Source of the DNA: an uncultured Clostridia bacterium
GTDB lineage: Bacteria > Bacillota > Clostridia > TANB77 > CAG-508
NCBI GenBank assembly: GCA_944386745.1
Contig: CALXCG010000008.1
Location: forward strand, 1 to 40,764
Direction: 5' to 3'
DNA length: 40,764 nucleotides
Shown: in pieces, positions 8,230 through 17,578 of the stretch
Layout of the letters: every line of letters starts with the position of its first letter
Position numbering within the stretch: the stretch's first letter is position 1
Notes under the pieces: model-generated
Databases searched by the model: none
Told to the model about the DNA's origin: nothing
The model's input: the letters and a program-made list of their open reading frames with translations, nothing else
Program-made: the position numbers and the translations under genes

Positions 8230-8679
8230 TTGGCAAACATAGAAGAAAGAGTAGAAAATCTATTAAAAGATGAAATCGAAAAAAATGGATATGACTTATA
8301 TGATGTTGAATATGCAAAAGAAGGAAAAAACTACTTTTTACGAATATTTATAGATAAACCAGATGGGATTGACTTAAAAGATTGTGAGAAGGTTAATGAT
8401 GTAATAAATGATTTGCTAGATAAGGCTGATTATATAAAAGACCAATATTTTCTAGAAGTATCTTCACCTGGAATTGAAAGGATATTAAGAAAAGATAAAC
8501 ACCTAAAACAAAATATAGGAAAAGAGGTACATGTAAAACTTTTTAGAAAAGATAATCAAGGAAAAAAGGAATATCAAGGAATATTGAAAGATTTTAACGA
8601 AAATGAAATTGTATTGGAAAATGAAGAGCCAATTGAACGTAAAAATATAGCTCAAATAAATACAGTATATAATTGGTAA
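8230..8679 (+). CDS. rimP: Ribosome maturation factor RimP
   Basis: 149-residue 30S assembly factor, first gene of the conserved nusA-infB operon. Family features: the N-terminal LYDVEYAKEGKNYFLRIFID, the motif LKDCEKVNDVINDLLD, and YFLEVSSPGIERILRKD, the RimP hallmark; a C-terminal SH3-like domain contains YQGILKDF. The start is TTG at 8230 with AAAGGAG upstream; there is no usable ATG, and the initiator runs straight into ANIEERVENLL. A fold-back element lies between it and nusA, an unusual interruption of this operon. Confidence 0.93.
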   Translation: MANIEERVENLLKDEIEKNGYDLYDVEYAKEGKNYFLRIFIDKPDGIDLKDCEKVNDVINDLLDKADYIKDQYFLEVSSPGIERILRKDKHLKQNIGKEVHVKLFRKDNQGKKEYQGILKDFNENEIVLENEEPIERKNIAQINTVYNW

Positions 8680-8710
8680 ATATTGTTACAATTATTTATA
8701 TACAGCTAGA

Positions 8711-8873
8711 ATATTATATTAAATATTTTTTTGTACCTTGTTGTTGCAACCATAGATTTAAAAAGAAAAATAAATTTTTCTTTTTATAGTAAGAAGGTTG
8801 CTTCAATCGCACTCGCCTTACGAAAGGCTCGTTTGGTCGCTACGCGGTACTGCAAAATTATTTAATATAATAT
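8711..8873. repeat. 163-bp fold-back, MITE-like element in rimP-nusA gap
   Basis: A perfect 14-bp inverted repeat (8711-8724, 8860-8873) extends imperfectly inward to GTACC near 8733 and its partner near 8846, giving arms of about 25-28 bp. Inside is a hairpin of A/T tracts (8757-8786) flanked by GCAACC and GGTTGC, then a block at about 8800-8852 (CGCACTCGCC, GGTCGCTACGCGG) far richer in G+C than the surroundings. No reading frame is evident. The contrast in composition and the inverted ends suggest an inserted non-autonomous element; a structured RNA is the alternative. Confidence 0.55.
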
Positions 8874-8942
8874 CCTAATAAATTAAGAAAATATAATTGT
8901 AACTAAAATAAATTTAGTAAAGAAGAAAGGAATGGTAGGAAA

Positions 8943-10079
8943 ATGAAAGAGCCAGCAATAGATAATAAAGAACTAATTATTGCACTAGAAGATTTAGAAA
9001 AAGAGAAAGGAATAAAAAAGGAATACTTATTAGATTCAATAGAAACAGCATTAGTTACAGCATATAAAAGAAATTTTGATTCATTAGAAAACGTAAGAGT
9101 AGAAATGGACAGAAAAACAGGAGCAACACATGTATATTCAATAAAAGAAGCAGTAGAAAAAGTAGAAAATAGTGAAACACAAATTTCTATGGAAGAAGCA
9201 AAAAAAATAAATCCTGATATATCAGAAGGAGAAACAGTAGAAATTGAAATAGTACCAAGAAATTTTGGTAGAATTGCTGCTCAAACAGCAAAACAAGTAA
9301 TAATTCAAAAACTAAGAGAATTAGAAAGAGAAATAATATTCAATGAATATAATGATAGAAAAGGTGAGATTGTTACAGGATTAATCCAAAAAGCAGATAG
9401 AAACATAGTTGTAATGGATTTAGGAAAACTTGAAGGAGTTATGCCATCAAAAGAACAAATACCAACAGAACATTACAGAGTAAATGATAAAATAAAAGGA
9501 TATGTATTAGATGTAGAAAAAGGTTCAAAAGGTGCACCACAAGTAATAGTGTCAAGAAGCCATCCAGACTTTGTACGTAAATTACTAGAATTTGAAATAC
9601 CAGAGATTTATGAAGGTGTAATAGAAATAAAAAGCGTATCCAGAGATCCAGGATATAGAAGCAAAGTAGCAGTATATTCACCAGACCCAAATATAGATCC
9701 AGTAGGTTCATGTGTTGGACAAAAAGGTGTAAGAATTCAAAATGTAATAAATGAATTAAATGGAGAAAAAATAGATGTTATTGAATGGAATGAAGATCCA
9801 TCAATATATATTGCATCAAGTTTATTACCTGCAAAAATATTAGCTGTTGATATAAAACCAGAAGAAAAATTTGCACAAGTAATAGTTCCAGATGACCAAC
9901 TATCATTAGCTATCGGAAAATCTGGACAAAATGCAAGATTAGCTGCAAAATTGACTAACTGGAAAATTGATATTAAATCAGAAACACAATTTAGAGAAAT
10001 GCTAATGAACGCACAAAATGAAACAGAAAAAACTGAAGAAGTTAACGAAAACAGTGAGAACGAAGAAAATGAAGAATAG
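8943..10079 (+). CDS. nusA: Transcription termination/antitermination factor NusA
   Basis: RNA-polymerase-binding factor of 378 residues controlling pausing, termination and antitermination. The N-terminal polymerase-binding domain (about 1-125) begins ELIIALEDLEKEKGI. An S1 domain follows (GEIVTGLIQKADRNIVVMDL). Two KH domains contain PVGSCVGQKGVRIQNVINEL and LSLAIGKSGQNARLAAKL. The C-terminus is short and acidic, without the acidic repeats of proteobacterial NusA, as usual in Bacillota. The gene is separated from rimP by the fold-back element. The ribosome site is weak (TAGGAAA before the ATG). Confidence 0.96.
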   Translation: MKEPAIDNKELIIALEDLEKEKGIKKEYLLDSIETALVTAYKRNFDSLENVRVEMDRKTGATHVYSIKEAVEKVENSETQISMEEAKKINPDISEGETVEIEIVPRNFGRIAAQTAKQVIIQKLRELEREIIFNEYNDRKGEIVTGLIQKADRNIVVMDLGKLEGVMPSKEQIPTEHYRVNDKIKGYVLDVEKGSKGAPQVIVSRSHPDFVRKLLEFEIPEIYEGVIEIKSVSRDPGYRSKVAVYSPDPNIDPVGSCVGQKGVRIQNVINELNGEKIDVIEWNEDPSIYIASSLLPAKILAVDIKPEEKFAQVIVPDDQLSLAIGKSGQNARLAAKLTNWKIDIKSETQFREMLMNAQNETEKTEEVNENSENEENEE

Positions 10080-10115
10080 GAAAGTCTATACATAAAAATA
10101 AAAGGAGGGTACAAA

Positions 10116-10376
10116 ATGAAAAAACAACCTCAAAGAACATGTATGGGATGTAATGAGAAAAAAGACAAAAAAGATTTAATAAGAATCGTAAAAAATAAAC
10201 AAAATGAAATAAATATAGACAAAACTGGTAAATTAGAAGGACGAGGAGCATATATTTGTGATAGTATAACTTGTCTTGACAAAGCAATTAAGACAAAAAG
10301 AATTGAAAAAGTATTTAAACAAAAAATACCAGATGAAATCTATGAAAGATTAAGAGGTGTAATGCTTGAAAAATAG
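10116..10376 (+). CDS. rnpM: RNase P modulator RnpM (YlxR)
   Basis: 86-residue YlxR-family protein. The hallmark RTCMGCNEKKDKKDLIRIV and GRGAYICDSITCLDKAIK are clear. The family binds RNA and in Bacillus subtilis modulates RNase P. It sits in its invariant place between nusA and ylxQ, and overlaps the following TTG start by 11 nt. AAAGGAGGG precedes the ATG. Confidence 0.93.
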   Translation: MKKQPQRTCMGCNEKKDKKDLIRIVKNKQNEINIDKTGKLEGRGAYICDSITCLDKAIKTKRIEKVFKQKIPDEIYERLRGVMLEK

Positions 10377-10686
10377 TAAAATATTAGGTTTAATAGGTTT
10401 AGCTGCAAGAGCTAGAAAAGTATCATTTGGAGCAGATAGTGTAGAATTAGAAGCACAAAAAAATAAAGTGTATTTAATTATTCTAGCACAAGACTCCTCA
10501 TCAAGGACAAAAGAAAAATTCCAAAAAATTAGTGAGAAATATAATATACCAATAATTATAACACAAACAATTGAAGAGTTAAGTAAAGCTATAGGAAAAA
10601 GCAATAAAGCTATTTTAGGAATTGAAGATATCAATTTAGCAAGCGAGATACAAAAAATAAATAACGGGGGTGAAGCTATTGGGTAA
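10366..10686 (+). CDS. ylxQ: L7Ae-like K-turn RNA-binding protein YlxQ
   Basis: 106 residues of the ribosomal L7Ae/L30e fold, typically binding kink-turn RNA. It starts [23 protein letters not shown] and continues [18 protein letters not shown], matching YlxQ. The start is TTG at 10366 inside the last codons of rnpM, with AGAGGTG upstream. Its stop lies inside the infB start region, so rnpM, ylxQ and infB are translationally chained. Confidence 0.88.
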   Translation: MKNSKILGLIGLAARARKVSFGADSVELEAQKNKVYLIILAQDSSSRTKEKFQKISEKYNIPIIITQTIEELSKAIGKSNKAILGIEDINLASEIQKINNGGEAIG

Positions 10687-13621
10687 GATAAAAATACACG
10701 AAATAGCAAAAAAATTAGGGTTAACAAGTAAAGAAGTATTAGAAGTAGCTAAAAAATTAAATATTGAAGCAAAAAGTCATTTAAGTGGAGTTGAACAAGA
10801 CGAAGCAGATAAAATAGAAAAAGAAATATCTAAAAATGGAGCAACTAAACAAGAAGAGAAAAAGTCTGATGAGAAAAAGGAAACTACTAAAAAAGACTCA
10901 GAAAAACAAGAAAAAAAGAAATCTGAAAAATCTGAGAAAACAAAAAAAGAGTCAAAGAAAGAAGAAAAAGCTCCAGTTATAATAAGAAGAGAAGTTATAA
11001 TTAGTGAAGAGCCTGAAACAAAAAAAGAAGAAACAAAAAAACAAAATAACAGAAATAATATAGGATTTGTTGAGAGAAAACAAAATAAGGACTATAATAT
11101 AGTTTATCGTAATAAACCAAGTAAACCTATGACTGTAAGTGAATTATTTGGTCTAAAAAAAGAAGAACCTAAAAAGGAAGAAAAAGAAGAAATAAAAGAA
11201 GATGTAAAACCAGAAACAAAAATCAAAGAAGAAGTAGACAAAAAAGCATCTCAAGAAGTAAAAGTTGAAAAAACAGAGACATCAACAAATGTTTCTTCAG
11301 GTGAAAAAGCAGTTAAAGACCATAGTAATACAAATATTGCAAAAGCAAGAAACAATGACACTAGAAATCAAGATGACCGCAATGGTAGAAATAATTTTAG
11401 AAATAACAACAATAGAAATAGAGTCCAAAACAATAACCAAAATAATAATAACTTCAATAGAAATAATAATAAATTTAATAAAAATAGAAATAATAATGGA
11501 GAGAGATTTGGAAGAAGACCATTAGATGAAAAAGGAATCGAGAAAAATATTAAAAATATAATGGCAACTGAAACTATAGAAAAAGAGCCTACTAGAGAAT
11601 ATAACAAATCAATTGACAAACAAAAAAATAATAATAGATTTGAAGAAAACAAAAATAATAAGAAAAATAAAAATAGAAGAAATAGCTCTCACAATGACTT
11701 TGATGAAGGTAAATTAAAAAGCCTTAAACAAACGAATAGACTATCTAATATGTTTGATGACCAAGATGGTGGTATGCTAGACTATTATGACCTAACAACA
11801 GAACGTGGAAGACGTGGAAAGAAGAAAAATAATAAGAATCAAGAACCACGTAACAAGCAAAAAATTTTCCAATTAACAGAAATTGAAGTTCCAGAAACAA
11901 TTACAGTTAAAGATTTAGCTGCTGAAATGAAAAAAACAACAGCAGAAGTAATTAAAAAGCTATTAGGTTATGGAATAATGGCAACAATAAATCAAGAAGT
12001 TGACTTTGATACAGCATTCTTAGTAGCAGGAGAATTTGGAATTACTGCAAAGAAAAAGGAAGTTGTAACAGAAGAAGACATCTTATTTGACGACTCAGAA
12101 GATAAAGAAGAAGATTTAAAACCAAGACCACCAGTAATAGTTGTTATGGGACACGTAGACCATGGAAAAACTTCACTTTTAGATGCTGTTAGAAAAACAA
12201 ATGTAATCGAAGGAGAAGCTGGAGGAATTACACAAGCAATTGGTGCTTATCAAGTAAAAGTAAATGATAGATTAATAACATTCTTAGACACACCAGGACA
12301 TGAAGCATTTACTGCAATGAGAGCAAGAGGTGCTCAAATAACAGATATTGCAATATTAGTTGTTGCTGCAAATGATGGAGTAAAACCACAAACAATTGAA
12401 GCTATAAACCATGCAAAATCAGCTGGAATTCCAATAATTGTTGCAATAAACAAAATAGACTTACCAGATGCCAACGTAGAAAAAGTAAAACAAGAATTAA
12501 TGGCATATGACTTAGTTCCAGAAGAATGGGGCGGAGATACAATATTTGTACCGATTTCTGCAAAACAACATACAAATATAGACCAATTATTAGAAATGGT
12601 ATTATTAGAAGCAGATGTATTAGAATTAAAAGCTAACCCAAAAAAACAAGCAAAAGGAGCAGTTATAGAAGCAAGACTTGACAAATCAAAAGGTGCAATT
12701 GCAACTATGTTAGTACAAAGAGGAACATTAGATGTAGGAGATACAATAGTTGTAGGTTCTTCAATAGGAAGAATAAGAGCAATGAAAGATGATAAAGGAA
12801 AATCAGTTAAATCTGCTGGACCATCAACACCAGTAGAAATAATGGGACTAACAGAAGTACCAGAAGCAGGAGACACATTCTATGAAGTTAAGAATGAAAA
12901 AATGGCAAAACATCTAATTGAAAGAAGAAAACGTCAAGCAAGAGAAAAAGCAATAAATAGCGCGTCAAAAGTAACATTAGACAACTTGTTCAGCAAAATG
13001 GAAGAAGGAGAACTAAAAGTATTAAACCTAATTGTAAAAGCAGATGTACAAGGATCTGTCGAAGCAGTAAAACAATCACTAGAAAAATTAGAAAATGAAG
13101 AAGTAAAAGTAAAAGTAATACACGCAGCAGTTGGAGGAGTAAACCAATCAGACGTTACACTTGCAAAAGTATCAAATGCAATAATAATAGCATTTAATGT
13201 AAGACCAGATAATATGGCAAAAGAAATGGCAGAAAAAGAAGAAGTAGAAATAAAACAATATTCAATTATTTACCAAGCAATAGAAGATGTAGAATCAGCA
13301 ATGAAAGGAATGTTAGATCCAAAATACGAAGAAAAAGTAATAGGAAATGCAGAAGTAAGACAAACATTCAAAATATCAAATGTAGGAACTATTGCAGGAG
13401 CATATGTATTAAATGGTAAAGTAGAAAGAAATGCTGGAGTAAGAGTAATACGTGATAATGTAGTAATACATGATGGACACTTAGCAACATTAAGAAGATT
13501 CAAAGATGATGTAAAAGAAGTAACAAAAGGATTCGAATGTGGTATTCAAATAGAAAACTACAATGACATTAAAGAAGGAGACATTATAGAAGTTTATATC
13601 ATGGAAGAAATAAAAAGATAG
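10679..13621 (+). CDS. infB: Translation initiation factor IF-2
   Basis: GTPase that delivers fMet-tRNA to the 30S subunit; about 980 residues. I place the start at TTG 10679 ([15 protein letters not shown]), which suits family N-termini and puts GGGGGTG at good spacing; a GTG at 10670 lies within that ribosome site. An N-terminal IF2N-like helix bundle precedes about 330 residues of Lys/Glu-rich and then Asn/Arg-rich low complexity. A second IF2N domain reads [23 protein letters not shown]. The G domain shows [17 protein letters not shown] and NKIDLP, followed by domains II to IV. The Asn-rich tract near 11390-11500 is unusually long. It overlaps ylxQ by 8 nt. Confidence 0.96.
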   Translation: MGKIKIHEIAKKLGLTSKEVLEVAKKLNIEAKSHLSGVEQDEADKIEKEISKNGATKQEEKKSDEKKETTKKDSEKQEKKKSEKSEKTKKESKKEEKAPVIIRREVIISEEPETKKEETKKQNNRNNIGFVERKQNKDYNIVYRNKPSKPMTVSELFGLKKEEPKKEEKEEIKEDVKPETKIKEEVDKKASQEVKVEKTETSTNVSSGEKAVKDHSNTNIAKARNNDTRNQDDRNGRNNFRNNNNRNRVQNNNQNNNNFNRNNNKFNKNRNNNGERFGRRPLDEKGIEKNIKNIMATETIEKEPTREYNKSIDKQKNNNRFEENKNNKKNKNRRNSSHNDFDEGKLKSLKQTNRLSNMFDDQDGGMLDYYDLTTERGRRGKKKNNKNQEPRNKQKIFQLTEIEVPETITVKDLAAEMKKTTAEVIKKLLGYGIMATINQEVDFDTAFLVAGEFGITAKKKEVVTEEDILFDDSEDKEEDLKPRPPVIVVMGHVDHGKTSLLDAVRKTNVIEGEAGGITQAIGAYQVKVNDRLITFLDTPGHEAFTAMRARGAQITDIAILVVAANDGVKPQTIEAINHAKSAGIPIIVAINKIDLPDANVEKVKQELMAYDLVPEEWGGDTIFVPISAKQHTNIDQLLEMVLLEADVLELKANPKKQAKGAVIEARLDKSKGAIATMLVQRGTLDVGDTIVVGSSIGRIRAMKDDKGKSVKSAGPSTPVEIMGLTEVPEAGDTFYEVKNEKMAKHLIERRKRQAREKAINSASKVTLDNLFSKMEEGELKVLNLIVKADVQGSVEAVKQSLEKLENEEVKVKVIHAAVGGVNQSDVTLAKVSNAIIIAFNVRPDNMAKEMAEKEEVEIKQYSIIYQAIEDVESAMKGMLDPKYEEKVIGNAEVRQTFKISNVGTIAGAYVLNGKVERNAGVRVIRDNVVIHDGHLATLRRFKDDVKEVTKGFECGIQIENYNDIKEGDIIEVYIMEEIKR

Positions 13622-13623
13622 AA

Positions 13624-13678
13624 TTAGGGGGACGGTCCTCTAAAGCCCTGAAAACAGGGATTTAGGGACGGACCTTGA
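13624..13678. repeat. REP-like intergenic repeat, divergent copy B
   Basis: Shares the GGGGACGG and TTTAGGGACGG words of the family. The centre is a hairpin, CTAAA-G-CCCTG with CAGGG-A-TTTAG around AAAA, instead of TGACCA/TGGTCA. It lies inside the infB-rbfA operon, between infB and a small gene, without a T run. Confidence 0.6.
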
Positions 13679-13708
13679 TAGAGTATTATAAAAAAGAGGA
13701 AGTTGAAA

Positions 13709-14044
13709 TTGGGAGATTATTTGCAAAAAAATAAAAAAATTATAGAAAAAAGGAAGAAAAGAAATAGAAAAAATAAATTAAAAGAGAAGAAAAATGGAAT
13801 CTATTTTAAAACAAGACATGAAAGGAAAAGGCTGAAAAGAAATATTAAAAAGATTAATCAAACAGAAAGAGAAGTAGCAGAAAATGAAAATGAAGTAATT
13901 CAAAATAGACGAGAATTACGAAAAAGATATTTAGAAAGTCTTAATGTTGGAGATATAAAACTAATAGAAAGTGCTAGACAAACTATGCTTAGTTATGAAA
14001 TAGGCTTAAAATTACAACAACAGGAAAATGAAATAGATTTTTAG
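13709..14044 (+). CDS. Small, highly basic hypothetical protein
   Basis: Not recognised. About 111 residues, rich in Lys, Arg, Glu and Asn, no membrane segment, predicted largely helical (EREVAENENEVIQNRRELRKRYLESL). The N-terminal third is strongly basic (KRKKRNRKNKLKEKK), suggesting contact with RNA or the ribosome. I prefer the TTG at 13709 (8 nt after AGAGGA) to an in-frame TTG at 13703 that abuts the ribosome site. It occupies the infB-rbfA interval where Bacillus carries ylxP, but shows no likeness to YlxP. Confidence 0.6.
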   Translation: MGDYLQKNKKIIEKRKKRNRKNKLKEKKNGIYFKTRHERKRLKRNIKKINQTEREVAENENEVIQNRRELRKRYLESLNVGDIKLIESARQTMLSYEIGLKLQQQENEIDF

Positions 14045-14064
14045 TATAAAAAGGATGTGTTGAA

Positions 14065-14247
14065 ATGAAGAAGAATAATGAAGAACCAACAGTTCCACCA
14101 AAACATGTGAGAAGAGCAGAATTTTATAAAAGATTGAGTAGTGAAGTAGATAAAGAAAATGTAAAAGTTCATAAAGAAGAAACGATGCGAAGAAATAGAG
14201 GATATAAGCAAGAAATGGAATTTGGATGGGATAGAGAAGATGATTAA
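14065..14247 (+). CDS. Small hypothetical protein before rbfA
   Basis: Not recognised. 60 residues, charged, with Pro-rich EEPTVPPKHVRRAEFYKRL at the start and a Trp/Asp-rich end (MEFGWDREDD). AAAGGATGTG precedes the ATG. It begins 20 nt after the preceding small gene and ends 15 nt before rbfA, so it is expressed with the ribosome-assembly genes. Length, codon use and spacing fit a real gene, but the function is unknown. Confidence 0.55.
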   Translation: MKKNNEEPTVPPKHVRRAEFYKRLSSEVDKENVKVHKEETMRRNRGYKQEMEFGWDREDD

Positions 14248-14262
14248 TTAGGAGGTTTTAAA

Positions 14263-14622
14263 ATGCCAGAAAATCAAACACGTCTAGGACGTATAGATGA
14301 AGAATATAGAAAAGAAATAAGTAATATAATTAGTTATAAACTAAAAAATCCAAATGTTACAGGATTAATTAGTGTGACAAAAGTTAAAGTAACTAATGAT
14401 TTGAAATACGCAAAAGTATATGTAAGTATACTAAATTCAAAAAATATTAAAGATACTTTAGCTGGATTAAAGAAATCTTCAGGTTTTATTAGAAGCGAAT
14501 TAGCAAGAAGTGTAAATTTGAGAAATACACCAGAATTAATATTTGAGTTAGATGATTCAATTGAATATGGTGCAAGAATTGATAGTATCTTAAAGGAGAT
14601 TCTACCTAAAAAAGAAGATTAA
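14263..14622 (+). CDS. rbfA: 30S ribosome-binding factor A
   Basis: KH-fold protein of 119 residues that binds immature 30S subunits and assists 16S rRNA 5'-end maturation. Family pattern: RLGRIDEEYRKEISNIISYKLKNPNV at the start, LISVTKVKVTNDLKYAKVYVS in the centre, and LRNTPELIFELDDSIEYGARIDSIL at the end. AGGAGG lies 7 nt before the ATG. It follows infB as usual, with two extra small genes between. Confidence 0.95.
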   Translation: MPENQTRLGRIDEEYRKEISNIISYKLKNPNVTGLISVTKVKVTNDLKYAKVYVSILNSKNIKDTLAGLKKSSGFIRSELARSVNLRNTPELIFELDDSIEYGARIDSILKEILPKKED

Positions 14623-14675
14623 TTTAATTCTTTTTCAACCAGATATAGTAGTCTTAAGAAAGGAAAGTTGAAAAT

Positions 14676-15629
14676 ATGACTCTAGATGAAATTTTAAAAC
14701 AAATACAAAAAGCAGAAAAAATAGTAATACTAACACATGAATCACCAGATGGAGATGCAGTAGGAAGCAGTTTAGCAATGAAATTAATCGTAGAAAAATT
14801 AGAAAAAACTGCAGATGTAATAATACCAGAATATTCAAGATTATTTAATTTTTTGCCATCAGCAGAAGAAATAATGACAGACTCCGAAATAAAAAATTAT
14901 GATTTAGCTATATCAGTAGATTGTGCAACTTTAAAAAGAATGGCAAAAAAAGAATATTTTGAAAATGCAAAATCAACAATAGTTATAGACCACCATGGAA
15001 GCAACACAATGTATGGAGATTTAAACTATGTTAATCCAGTGTCACCAGCTTGTTGTGAAGTTTTAGCTGGAATGTTAAAATATTATGAAATTGATATAAC
15101 AAAAGATATTGGAACATGCTTAATGACAGGAATTATAACTGATACAGGAGGATTTAGACATGTAGGAATAACACCAGAAACTTTTGAATTCACAGCAGAT
15201 TTGATTAGATTAGGTGTAGATGTGCCAGATATATATAAAAGAACATTAAATACTAAGACCAGAGCTAATTTTGAACTATCTAAAAGAGTTATGGATAGGA
15301 TGGGAATTTTAGAAGATGGCAAAGTTACTTTCACATATATGAATAAAAAAGATGAAGAAGAAGTAGGTGCAGAGCCTGGAGATCATGAAGGATTAGTTGA
15401 AATTGGTAGAGACATAGAAGGTGTAGAAGTTTCAATCTTTATTAGGCAAAAGGAAAATGAGGAAGCATATAAAATTTCTATGCGTTCAGGAAATAAGGTT
15501 AATGTTTCTGATATTTGTTTCTTATTTGGTGGTGGAGGCCACCCAAGAGCTGCAGGTGCTTTAATACAAGGAAATGTAGAACAAGTTAAAGAAAAATTGA
15601 TGAAAGAAGTAAGGAAAGCTTTAAAATAG
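14676..15629 (+). CDS. nrnA: DHH-family oligoribonuclease / pAp phosphatase NrnA
   Basis: 317-residue bifunctional enzyme that degrades 2-5-nt RNAs and dephosphorylates 3'-phosphoadenosine 5'-phosphate. The DHH domain has the metal ligands THESPDGDAVGSS (His21, Asp25, Asp27) and VIDHHGSN (Asp105-His106-His107). The DHHA1 domain ends in GGGGHPRAAGA near 286-296. Location after rbfA and before truB is typical. AGGAAAG precedes the ATG. Confidence 0.94.
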   Translation: MTLDEILKQIQKAEKIVILTHESPDGDAVGSSLAMKLIVEKLEKTADVIIPEYSRLFNFLPSAEEIMTDSEIKNYDLAISVDCATLKRMAKKEYFENAKSTIVIDHHGSNTMYGDLNYVNPVSPACCEVLAGMLKYYEIDITKDIGTCLMTGIITDTGGFRHVGITPETFEFTADLIRLGVDVPDIYKRTLNTKTRANFELSKRVMDRMGILEDGKVTFTYMNKKDEEEVGAEPGDHEGLVEIGRDIEGVEVSIFIRQKENEEAYKISMRSGNKVNVSDICFLFGGGGHPRAAGALIQGNVEQVKEKLMKEVRKALK

Positions 15630-15633
15630 AACA

Positions 15634-16513
15634 ATGGATGGAATAATAATAATAAATAAACCAAAAAACTATACCTCACATGATATAGTATATAAAATAA
15701 AAAAAGCAACAGGTGAAAAAGTTGGACACACAGGAACATTAGATCCACTAGCAACAGGAGTATTGCCAATACTAATAGGAAAAGGAACACTGTGCTCAAA
15801 ATACCTAATAAACCATGACAAAACATATCAGGTAGAACTAAAATTAGGAATAAAAACTAAGACAGCAGATAGTGAAGGAAAAATAATAGAAGAAAAAGAA
15901 GTACCAGAAGAGGCATTAAAAGAAGAAACAATAAAAAAAGTTTTAAGTTCCTTTTTAGGAAAACAAAAACAAATACCACCTATGTATTCAGCAATAAAAG
16001 TAAAAGGAAAAAAACTATATGAATATGCTAGAAAAGGTGAAAAAATAGAAATAGAGCCAAGAAATATTGAAATATATAAAATAGAATTAAAAAATGTTGA
16101 TAAGGCCAATAAAGTTATAAGTTTTGAAGTGAGTTGTTCTAAAGGTACATATATAAGGAGTCTATGTGAAGATATAGCAAAAAAATTAGGAACAGTACGG
16201 ATATATGTTAAACTTAAATAGAACACAAGTAGGACAATTTGATATATCAAATTCTATTTCAATTGAAGAGCCAAAAAATCAAGAAGAAAAGGAATTAAAA
16301 AATATTATTAGCAAAAACTTAATTACAGTAGAGCAATTATTTAAAGAAAAAGAAGATATTGAATTAAATGATAGAAAACTAGAATTATTTTTAAATGGTG
16401 TAAAATTAACACAAAACAAACCTGATGGAACATACAAAATATACAACAATAAAAATTTTATCGGAATAGGAATTATAAAAGACAATCTATTAAAAAGAGA
16501 TATTATAATCTAA
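15634..16513 (+). CDS. truB: tRNA pseudouridine-55 synthase TruB, +1 frameshift
   Basis: Makes pseudouridine 55 in the tRNA T-loop. Frame 1 (15634-16221) holds the catalytic domain: GIIIINKPKNYTSHDIV, then GHTGTLDPLATGVLPI with the catalytic Asp, IPPMYSAIKVKGKKLYEYAR, and GTYIRSLCEDIAKKLG. It then meets GTA CGG ATA and stops after seven more codons. The C-terminal part continues in the +1 frame (open from 16205 to 16513). Removing C16198 gives GTVGYMLNLNRTQVGQF, the normal continuation, and a protein of 292 residues. So either translation shifts +1 at CGG, or there is an indel in the genome or assembly. The stop of nrnA is 4 nt away and the ribosome site is weak, suggesting translational coupling. 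Confidence 0.85.
16195..16200 (+). other. truB: Frameshift junction in truB: GTA CGG
   Basis: Codon 188 is GTA (16195-16197) and codon 189 is CGG (16198-16200), one of only three CGG codons I found in the window. Skipping one base and reading GGA restores the conserved protein. The dacF break has the same arrangement. See the findings. Confidence 0.8.
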
Positions 16514-16535
16514 AACACTAAATAGTAATATAATG

Positions 16536-16582
16536 AAAATCACTCACATATATTTGAATAAAAGTATATGAGGAGTGATTTT
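16536..16582 (+). terminator. Long hairpin: truB terminator and SD-hiding stem
   Basis: The arm 16536-16552 pairs with 16565-16582 (AAAATCACTC with GAGTGATTTT, then ACATATA with TATATG across a small bulge). As DNA it resembles a bidirectional terminator for the truB operon. The right arm contains the AGGAG ribosome site of the next gene, whose GTG start at 16584 follows directly, so any read-through message would hide that site. Confidence 0.6.
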
Positions 16583-16583
16583 A

Positions 16584-17471
16584 GTGTATTTTATCCAAGA
16601 AACTGACAAGCCTAAAATGTTATCTCAATTATTATTAATTCCAAAATTAGAAAAAGATAAAATAATATTACCAATGTTTCTCGAGACAAAGGAAAAAAAC
16701 AGGCAAAAAGAAATAAAAAACAAAGAAAAAGACTTAAAATTAGAAAATAAAATTGCAAAACAAGAAATTCTAATAGCTAAAAAAACTAAGAAAATTTTAG
16801 ATAAAACCCATTGCAAAAAGGTAATTTTGAGCAAGCAAATGCAAGAAAAAGATATATTCTGTAATCAATTATATACATATGGCTTTGAAATAAGTGATGG
16901 AAGATGGCTTTTTAAAGTACTAGCATTTGATGCAATAAACTACATTGTGAAGAAGAATAATATGACATCAGAAAAGATAAAAATATCTGTATTAACAAAT
17001 GAGATAGATGATATTACTTTAGAAACTATAAATCAAATAATCAAAAAATATAAAAACATAAACATAGTTACTAATCATATGGAAAAATTCAAGAAATTAG
17101 AAGAACAAATTTTAGAAGAGTATGGGATAATGATTACCGTAAATAACAATAAGAAAAAAAGTTTAACAAAATCAGATATAATATTAAATTTAGATTTTCC
17201 AAACGAATTAATTAACAAATATAGAATTTCTGAAAAAGCAAGTATTATTAATATAAGAGGTAATATAAAAATTAATCAAAAAAGATTTGAAGGTAAAATT
17301 TATAATGATTATGAAATAAAATATGAAAATTTAGAAGAATTTGACTTTGATAAAGAAAACATATATTATAAGAAAAATATTTATGAGGCTTATATCTATA
17401 AACAACAACCGATTGAAAACATTATGAATAAAATTAGAAAAGATAAAGTGAAAATTACTAAATTGCTGTAA
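16584..17471 (+). CDS. Hypothetical cytoplasmic protein
   Basis: Not recognised. About 295 residues, Lys/Ile/Asn-rich, no signal peptide or membrane segment. A helical, charged stretch (about 35-80) leads to an alpha/beta region with alternating strands and helices (KIKISVLTNEID, NINIVTNHMEKF, GIMITVNNN, KSDIILNLDFPNEL), suggesting a Rossmann-like fold but with no catalytic motif I can name. I place the start at GTG 16584, 8 nt after AGGAG; the GTG at 16575 is part of that ribosome site. It stands between truB and the penicillin-binding protein, where Bacillus has ribF, and is not RibF-like. Confidence 0.7.
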   Translation: MYFIQETDKPKMLSQLLLIPKLEKDKIILPMFLETKEKNRQKEIKNKEKDLKLENKIAKQEILIAKKTKKILDKTHCKKVILSKQMQEKDIFCNQLYTYGFEISDGRWLFKVLAFDAINYIVKKNNMTSEKIKISVLTNEIDDITLETINQIIKKYKNINIVTNHMEKFKKLEEQILEEYGIMITVNNNKKKSLTKSDIILNLDFPNELINKYRISEKASIINIRGNIKINQKRFEGKIYNDYEIKYENLEEFDFDKENIYYKKNIYEAYIYKQQPIENIMNKIRKDKVKITKLL

Positions 17472-17474
17472 TAT

Positions 17475-17492
17475 TGAAATATTAATATTTCA
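17475..17492. repeat. Perfect 18-bp palindrome
   Basis: TGAAATATTAATATTTCA follows the stop of the hypothetical gene by 3 nt. It could be a weak terminator stem (no T run follows) or an operator for the downstream penicillin-binding protein gene, whose region has a TATAAT (17535-17540) but no clear -35. Confidence 0.45.
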
Positions 17493-17578
17493 TAAATTTC
17501 ACCTCAAAACCTTTTCTTTTTATGAATTTTATAATATAATGTAAATGTTAAATTTTAAATTGGCAAGGAGGTACTAAA

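Noticed and set aside
8720..8940. Riboswitch or rho-independent attenuator before nusA
   Set aside because: Hairpins are explained by the fold-back element; no conserved riboswitch core recognisable.
11368..11652. Leftward open frame opposite the Asn-rich part of infB
   Set aside because: Leu/Phe-rich product is the expected shadow of Asn/Lys/Arg-rich coding on the other strand; no ribosome site.
12334..12876. 180-codon leftward frame inside infB
   Set aside because: Opposite the well-conserved IF-2 G domain and domain II; long only because the sense strand is A-rich.
16205..16513. Open frame after truB as a separate gene starting MLNLNRTQVGQF
   Set aside because: Its sequence continues TruB exactly after removal of one C, and it lacks its own ribosome site; it is the TruB C-terminal domain.
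16575..16583. GTG at 16575 as start of the hypothetical gene
   Set aside because: It lies within the AGGAG ribosome site that correctly serves the GTG at 16584.
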